Positions 57,520 to 64,000 of a DNA stretch of 64,000 nt are shown here, one piece after another. The DNA lies in contig NC_092686.1 in assembly GCF_964275005.1 (NCBI RefSeq), forward strand, positions 45,754,333 through 45,818,332, given 5' to 3'. Made by a program: the position numbers and the translations under genes. Positions within the stretch are counted from its first letter, which is position 1; the number at the start of each line of letters is the position of its first letter. Below the pieces are notes generated by a model. The model saw only the letters and a list, made by a program, of their open reading frames with translations. It did not search any database and had not been told where the DNA came from. The DNA comes from Diadema setosum. Taxonomy: Eukaryota; Echinodermata; Echinoidea; Diadematoida; Diadematidae.

Positions 57520-58913
57520 TTGTTTACAACTAATAACTCGTGGACTATGATGCCGCTGTAGCGAGGAATTCAAGTTGCAACCTTGAACACCTACTTGCGG
57601 TGCAGGTTCTCATTTTTTGACCACGACACTAACGGCAGGAGGTTAACACTCTGCTATGAATTGGGTTTAATTTCTTCAATGAGAATGGAAATCTACGCTG
57701 GTGTATATACTGATCTCGGCGTTGCTCTACTGGTGTGTTTCTTTCACATCCGTGTTTTCATCTTTCAGGATTCTACGGCTTTTCGATATGAAACATTGAA
57801 AGATGGTTTTAATCATTCAGAATGTCAAGAAACAAACTTGAGATAGATTTTGAAAGTAATGGCAGGCCGCAAACAGTAGTGCATTCTATCTAATTTGAAA
57901 CTTTGTTTGTAACAGTGTATAACGAACTTCTTGTCCTGTATATTTTCATTGTTCCATTTTCTTCGAGATATCAGCCTCACGATATGATTAGGCAGTACTT
58001 TATTTTAAAAGCAATTTGTTTTGAAGTCAGAAGAGAACATTCTCTGCAAGAATAATTTTGGAATCTTATATAACTCTGTTTTCTTATCATAATCATAAGA
58101 TTTATCAGTTTTATGGTTTTATTTCGGGAAACACTATGAGTCGAGAATATTTTCTTCACAGAATGTGCTTTCTTACTAGTATCATGGACAATTCTGGAAT
58201 TCAAATTTTAGTGAATCATGATGAAACATGTAGTCTGAAGAATGCTATTGTATAATTTCCTAATATCCATTTGTATTGCACTTGTGTAGAATATTCAGAT
58301 CTTTTTCATGAATGTCAAAAACAAGGACAAAATTATTTCTTGTTTGCATGTTTGTGTGAAGTATGCCTTTTCAAAATCCTAATTAAATATCTGACTGCAT
58401 TTGAAAATGTATACACGTATATCGCTGTGTTGCTGGTATTGCGTATTGGCGAAGAAAAAGAAAGAATAGATCATTTTCACGCAATATGTATATATATAGA
58501 CAAACATACCAGACATAATGAAAATTTAATTTGCGGTTCATCACGTGTACGTCCTGATCTGAGGACGGACAGTCAAGCTGTCCAGAACATCGAGCCTTCT
58601 CTCTTAGCCATCTCTTCTGGCTCACAGTCCTTTTCAAGACTCACACATTTTCAAGAAAGACTACCTCTACTCTCGCTTACTCTCTCTCTCGTCTCTCCTT
58701 TTCTCACCTCTTCCTCTTCACTTTATCTACTATCTCCTCTTCCAACAGTCCTTTTCAGGACTTACCACATGGTGAACCATAAAACTCAATCTTTGTTATC
58801 AACACCACCATGCAAACCTCCACCTTCAAAGATACCAGACACAGAAGCAGATACACATAACATACATATACATCTAATAGATGTAGGCCTGTATGTCGCA
58901 TTACCAGTATGTA

Positions 58914-58934
58914 CAAACACACACACACACAAAC

Positions 58935-58968
<34 letters not shown>

Positions 58969-58972
58969 GTAT
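58914..58972. repeat. Compound AC/TA microsatellite
   Basis: acacacac followed by (ta)n and acacatgtatat. The long reading frame spanning 58271-59014 includes this tract and is not credible as a gene. Confidence 0.85.
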
Positions 58973-58975
58973 ATA

Positions 58976-59535
58976 CAGGTTACTCCCATTACAACAAGCA
59001 TGTCTAAAATATAATGTCGATACAATGAAGTAAAAACTCGGATCCCAAAGTTATTCCACGAATATTTCATTTGTTTGGTTACAACAAAATTTTGATACAA
59101 AGAGAGAAAACTGCCAATCCTGAGGAATTTGTTAAAATGGGATTTGCCTATACAGGCAACGCCTGCTATAACGAAGTGCTCGGGACTGGCAATTTTCTCT
59201 TGATACATTGTACATCAAAATTTCGTTATATCTGAACAAATAAATTGAATAAAGATATATAGATGATAATCTTGGGACCTGTGTTTGTTGTATCCAAATT
59301 TCGTCATAAGCATGTTTGTTTTTACAGGAGTGCACTATATACAGTGGACTCCCGTTATAGTGAAGTCCTTGGGACCGGCAGTTTTCTTTTGTTATATCGA
59401 AATTTCATTATAACCGAACAAATAAACAGTAAAAATACATAGACTGGATAATGCTGCAGCCTGAATTTTTACTTCGTTGTAACCGGAAATTCGTTATAAC
59501 CATGTTCGTTGTAACAGGAGTGCACTGTATATATG
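58976..59535. mobile_element. Three tandem, diverged MITE modules of about 185-190 bp
   Basis: Module edges lie near 58978, 59150 and 59341. Each begins with a form of actcccgttataacgaagt, continues with cgggaccggcagttttct and ttcgttatatcgaaattt, and ends with gttcgttgtaacaggagtgca, whose inverse matches the module start. The third module is the best preserved (59341-59535) and the first is the most diverged. Confidence 0.65.
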
Positions 59536-61371
59536 CATGTACACTGTGCATGCACACTTGAGTGTATGCTATGAAATTCAGTGTTGTATAAGTACAGGTT
59601 CCTAAAATGATATAAATTATAGCATACTATACAAGCCAAATACCTGATTTTTCAGGTCTAACACAGATAACTGCATAAGCTTTTCCTTTTATCTGTTACT
59701 TTTTTCTTTAATACATCTCAAGATGATGATTTTTTTTTTTTTTTGGGGGGGGGGGAGGGGAGGGAATTTGATAATTTGAAAATGAAATTTTTTGTAGTGT
59801 AATATACCAGTATTCACTGTAATCATAAAATATCCAATGGCAGAAACTACAATAGTAGTCTCTAAGGCCTAGGTGTAAAAATTTGCGAGAAGTATGTATG
59901 CATACCTTATACAAATACTTCATGAGACAAGATATTCTGGAGCACATATTCCACATTCCACAAGAAGATAGTACACTGTATATACACATCAAGCAAAAAA
60001 TGAAGTTGTTTGGCACAATTTAATGGTACATCCAGGACCTGTCTCATGATAAAAAAAAAAACAACCGTAAGACCGTAAGACAAAAAAACGTAAGACAAAC
60101 AAAGCATAAACAATTATTTCTTTGTGGCCAATTGTATGACAATGGTACACTTTACATAGTTGATTTTTTTTTTTTTTAATGTTTATCCTGTGAGGTAATC
60201 TAGCATTGTATCACAAGAAGGTACAAGTGTTCTTTTCCTTTAGAGAACCCAGGCTAATCAAAGTGTTTCTTCATCCCTTCACAATAGTGTAAATGCCAAT
60301 GTATGGGACTGAAGCATGGCTAACAGTAACTGACTTCACTAGTAGCCATCCATGCTTGCTTGTTGAAAGCTACTCCACAAACATGGATGGGGGCAGCAGA
60401 CACATTTCACATCTCTTCCAGGACTCTTACTGTATTTCCAGCGTACTTCTACGCCAAAGCACACTCAGAACTGACAAAGCTAAAATGTTCTTCAGTACTC
60501 TTACTGTGTTTACACTGCAGAGAATGAATCACCCCCAAATATTCAAGGCTTCTCAATATTTACCTAAGCTTCTGTACCACCCTGATAGAAATAAGAACAG
60601 CGAGACGATCTAACAATCAATGCAATGCAATCATTTGGGCATGTATTTGCATCTTAAGTGCACATCTTATTTGAAGGACACTTCCAATGATGTGCAAAAC
60701 ACTCTTGTAAGTGCTGAAAATAGTACGAGTTCACATACAATACGAATGACAGGTATTAAGCACTCTGCAAAGTTTCAAGAAGCACTGCATGACATGGTTC
60801 TTGTACATTGTTTGAAGATGGTCACAAGTGAGTTGACATGTATGTAGCAGCGGAGTTATTGACTGCAATGTGGTCCTAGATAACACTTTTACTCCAAATG
60901 CCCACACAACCTGAAGGCCACCATGGCACCCCGTGTAGACCACCCAGGGACAATGCTGGGATAGCATCACTGTCCACCCACTTTGATGACCAGTAGAAGT
61001 GGTAGGCAAATCTAATGCAAACTAACTCCAAAGCACCAGTAGTTCCACTCACCAGACATTGATGTTTAAGTCTGGAATAGCCTCATAAAGTGAGATTTTA
61101 TTAATAACTGGAGGCTACAGATGGATGACATACATTTGTATTAATAGGGGTGTTAAGCATTAGTCATCTCTGTACAGTACTACGGACCCCTTTCATCAGA
61201 AGATATGTAACAAGCCTAAGTTACAATACATCATATTGCAGTTACCTTGGCAACAACCGAAATATTGGCATCTGATTCTTCGTTATCCAGCTGCTATTGA
61301 AAAAACTGCTAGTATTGTCATTGTAAAATGTCACAATCTGTTTCAAGAAGGGGGACCTCGGATGATGATCA

Positions 61372-62056
61372 TCAGCTGGATCCATCAGACATGGAGTAGG
61401 ATCTCGTCACGGGGCTGCCCTCATCCACTGTAAATGTTACCTCAATTTCCAGAAACCTGACCAGGAAATGATAACAAATGATTGCACTGTAGATGAGTAT
61501 CACTGTGATGAGTTTTACTGTACATATATCGTGTTCTGTTTAAATAAGGGCACATTAGCAATTGCAAAGTCAATCATCAACAACAATAGCACATCATCAT
61601 TTCACTTTATGCACTTTGACAACCAGACATTACCATTCTTTATGAAAGAGACAAGAAATTGACCAAGAGATGTCTGTGCCATCCTGAATGTTGACTTCAG
61701 AAATTGTGACATGTCAGGTAATGAAAATGACTGCAAAAAGTCGTGCGTGTTTCACCCATTCATATACACTGATAAACCAAATCATGGTTGTTGTTTTTTT
61801 ATTACCCTTAATGCAAATCTGGGAGTTAACAATCTCTTAGCCAGCTATCTAATGACTTAAAGATTTCATCTATGGCAAATTTATTATGGTTTAAAGCAAG
61901 ATTCAACAAAAGTCCTGGATCTACCCCAAAGAAGAGGGGCCTCACCTTGGATTCATTTCTCCTGGTGTTAGAGTGATGTTGCCTGCTATGACCGTGTCCT
62001 GCTCCACACTCACTGGATATTCCAGGTACATACAAGACTGACGCCAGTGGGTGACA
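61372..62056 (-). CDS. PRMT6: PRMT6-like protein arginine methyltransferase, last two coding exons
   Basis: Minus-strand exons 61946-62056 and 61372-61456 (TGA 61372-61374) code the C-terminal 64 or so residues of a class I PRMT. Exon 1 of the pair reads VTHWRQSCMYLEYPVSVEQD then TVIAGNITLTPGEMNPR. Human PRMT6 has [20 protein letters not shown] and VSGEITLLPSRDNPR at this place. The THW triplet is the conserved PRMT 'THW loop' that helps shape the substrate arginine pocket. The last exon reads FLEIEVTFTVDEGSPVTRSY and ends SMSDGSS. Junction is GT-AG with AG+G forming Arg. The SAM-binding core and double-E loop are not in the window. PRMT6 dimethylates histone H3R2 asymmetrically in the nucleus; that role is assumed from family. 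Human PRMT6 has an uninterrupted coding sequence as I recall, so the introns differ. Confidence 0.87.
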
Positions 62057-62723
62057 CTGTGAAAGAATGGATAGATTGTGAGAGAATGATTTTGTCTAGA
62101 TATCAACTGATCTTGTTACATTATAATAACAAGCATATTTTTTATGTTCACAAGATAGCATGATTGACACTTCTTTAATTGACAGATACTATCAATGCAT
62201 AGGCTCCCTCCAGAAAGAGAAATGACCCCAAAACAGCATATAACAAATGACAAAGCTTATTCTGACTTCACAGTGCATGAATCTACATAATACAGACAGG
62301 TTTTCTAGCTTTGATGCACATCTAATTGAAGATTATGCAGTGATTACCGTATGAAGACTGCCATTCATCAGCTTTCACGTGACATGAACACATCCAATCA
62401 GTATGGTGATCACTGACCTTGTTGGTGTAACATTGTGGTTTTTGTCAAAACCAAGAGAAAGAAAGATTTTTAAGAATCAAAAATTAAAACAAAAAGTAAC
62501 ATGAAAATACATTTTCTGGAAAATGAGTCACCCTGCGTCATTCAGGAAGTCCAATCCTTCCGGTCACATTCTCCACTTTTACTTGCCAAATTTGGGCATA
62601 ATGTCCACTCTCTGCCCTCCTTGGGTCAAGCTATGACCTCATAGCCAGACATAGCCCTCCACCCAAACAAAGTGGCAGTAAAAGTGACGTAGGACTGTGC
62701 GTCGGTGGATTGGAATTTAAAGT

Positions 62724-62876
62724 TAAAATATATTTTTGGGAAGGGTCCTAAACCCAATAAATAGCGAAGTTTTCCTCTCCTCACTTCATATTGGAATCTT
62801 TGACAACGAAGAAGCAGCAAGATATTTTGAAGCAGAGCGAGTGATCGGGAGTCAGCTATCTTTGTCTCCGGCAGGG
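62724..62876 (+). promoter_or_regulatory. Possible plus-strand promoter and non-coding first exon
   Basis: In order: a ggattgg (CCAAT-like, inverted) at 62707, a TATA-like ttaaaatatatttt at 62724-62737, sequence without repeats, then a strong donor, ggcaggg|gtaagtt, at 62877. Downstream is intron-like. This could be the start of a plus-strand transcript running off the window or a chance match. No coding sequence is seen. Confidence 0.25.
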
Positions 62877-63398
62877 GTAAGTTATCTTCTTTGTCAAGTT
62901 AAACTGTGAAGTCTAGTTCGAGTCTAGTATGTTGTCCAGATAGTGTTAGGATTATCTATGAGCTGCTACTTGCGCTATAGATCAGTGATAACATTGTTGC
63001 TATTTCAAATTGAGTTGAAATAGGGATCCTCTGTTATGTTGAACAGTGTGATGCGAATGTGCATGGGCACATCATGAGATTTCATTGTCGTTCATATATA
63101 TCTGACTTCTGAAATGTATGGCTCAAACCTGCCTCAGACTCAGATTGGTTGATATGACAATGTTTATCGGTTATCGAGCTCCTACATTATGTGAGTGGAC
63201 GTTGAGTTAAGTTGAGTTGACAAATAGGAAGAACTTGTTGGAAAAGCTGGTTAAAAGATAGACTTGACAATTTGAAGATGTATGTTCATTGCTGCTTTCA
63301 CAACATCTTGATCGGTGACATTGTGTGTGTGACGACATTGTGGAGTAAACACTTGTGAGTGTAATATTCTAGTCATATCGGTGTATGCACTAGGAGAC

Positions 63399-63450
63399 CC
63401 CCCCCCCCCCCTGTCTCTCTCTCTCTCTCTCCTTCTTCTCCTTCTTCTTC
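63399..63450. repeat. Poly-C plus CT/CTT microsatellite
   Basis: A C-run followed by (ct)n and (ctt)n. Confidence 0.8.
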
Positions 63451-63807
63451 ATTCTTCCTCTAATTCCTTTCCCTATTTCCATATCTTGCCTATTGAAGAT
63501 GATAGGAGTGTTTAACGGTATAAGGCCCGGTATTGAATGTATACTGTTGGTTCTTTGAGCGAATTGAACCTTGCTTTTTTATGTTGAGTTGTGTAAGAGA
63601 ATATTGAGATGTCAAAATCTCCTATGCTGATTGAGTTGCAATCATGTAAATTCTTTATATGTGGTATCTGTTCATTACATTTGCTAATTAGTCTGCTTTA
63701 GATGCATTACTCTGATTTAGCATATGATTACTTGCTCAAGTTAGTTAGCAAGACATCTATGAACTTCAAGAGCAGTGTAGAACAATTCATTCGCGCAAGA
63801 AACACTG

Positions 63808-63815
63808 TGACGTCA
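63808..63815. promoter_or_regulatory. Palindromic cAMP-response-element motif TGACGTCA
   Basis: A single perfect 8-bp CRE near the right edge, next to gcgcaagaaac. No gene start is visible beside it, so function is unknown. Confidence 0.25.
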
Positions 63816-64000
63816 AAATTCTAGAAAACAGAGCAAATTCACTTTAACCTAGTGAGCGGACTTTGGACCTAAGGTCATTCAATCCTCTCTGGTCAGTGAG
63901 AGAGCATTCTTGACACATTTACGACCTAGGAGCTTTCACATGAAACACCTGTTAGAGAACAGTAGAGCTACAGTAAAGCCAATGCAAACGCTTTCACATT

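Larger units (their letters stand above)
56310..61080. other. Intergenic interval between the orphan gene and PRMT6-like gene (convergent)
   Basis: No host gene recognised. It holds the 56986-57519 element, an AT-rich stretch (57.6-58.5 kb) with long but featureless open frames, CT-rich and AC/TA microsatellites (58.65-58.96 kb), a cluster of three inverted-repeat modules (58976-59535), a T/G homopolymer block (59730-59762) and unremarkable AT-rich sequence to 61.1 kb. The last part may be 3' UTR of the minus-strand PRMT6-like gene; tttatt (AATAAA on the minus strand) occurs near 61097. Confidence 0.55.
62057..64000. other. PRMT6: Sequence upstream of the PRMT6-like exons; no further exon recognised
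   Basis: No minus-strand segment resembling the upstream PRMT core was found, so this is probably PRMT6 intron. It includes a promoter-like stretch on the plus strand (62640-62880), a poly-C and CT-rich tract (63399-63450) and a perfect TGACGTCA site (63808-63815). Confidence 0.45.

Noticed and set aside
58271-59014. Longest open frame in the window (247 codons, plus strand)
   Set aside because: It has no ATG at its start, runs through CT-rich and AC/TA microsatellites, and its translation is low-complexity with no domain; the frame has no splice or conservation support.
1-64000. CRISPR arrays, bacterial operons, ribosomal RNA or intact retroelements
   Set aside because: Nothing of the kind is visible: no evenly spaced short repeats with unique spacers, no rRNA words, no reverse transcriptase or integrase text. 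The tandem arrays present have units of 35 bp or 156-237 bp without unique spacers.

Overview
The window looks like nuclear DNA of an invertebrate deuterostome, most likely an echinoderm (echinoid-like). The base composition is AT-rich, genes are split into many short exons by GT-AG introns, the proteins are clear orthologues of vertebrate ones, and introns and intergenic DNA are full of small inverted-repeat elements of the kind common in sea urchin genomes. The taxon is an inference from gene content and repeat style, not a match to any database. No retrovirus-like or LTR element was recognised.

Gene layout, left to right. (1) Plus strand, 1 to about 18.05 kb: the 3' part of a host cell factor 1 (HCFC1) orthologue, with 11 coding exons, 613 residues, the stop at 14388 and a long 3' UTR. 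(2) Minus strand, 43124 down to 24132: a complete AP5B1 orthologue (AP-5 adaptor complex beta subunit), rebuilt here as 24 phase-compatible exons coding 901 residues. (3) Plus strand, 52955 to 56134: a four-exon gene for a 197-residue protein that I do not recognise. (4) Minus strand, 62056 down to 61372: the last two coding exons of a PRMT6-like protein arginine methyltransferase; its catalytic part lies beyond the right edge or in unrecognised sequence.

HCFC1 and AP5B1 converge on a roughly 6 kb gap (18.1 to 24.0 kb) holding a DNA-transposon transposase relic and small inverted-repeat elements. AP5B1 and the unknown gene diverge from a 9.8 kb interval (43.1 to 52.9 kb) filled with repeats: a 215-237 bp tandem array, a 2.3 kb element with 17-bp perfect terminal inverted repeats, an 0.8 kb inverted-repeat element and a TTAA-flanked element. 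The unknown gene and the PRMT6-like gene converge on a repeat-rich 5 kb interval. The four genes do unrelated jobs (transcription coregulation, late-endosome sorting, unknown, arginine methylation), so nothing here suggests an operon-like system.

The most interesting non-genic signal is a set of three or four structurally alike repeats (9141-10131, 13087-13593, 26887-28148 and a truncated one at 10461). Each carries a stem-loop at one end whose outer arm recurs once, inverted, at the far end. That is the layout described for Helentron/Helitron2-type non-autonomous elements. Two of them are loaded with AGGTCAAAGGTCA-type motifs, which match direct-repeat-1 nuclear receptor sites. I found no convincing previously undescribed gene system; the four-exon orphan gene is the best novel coding candidate.
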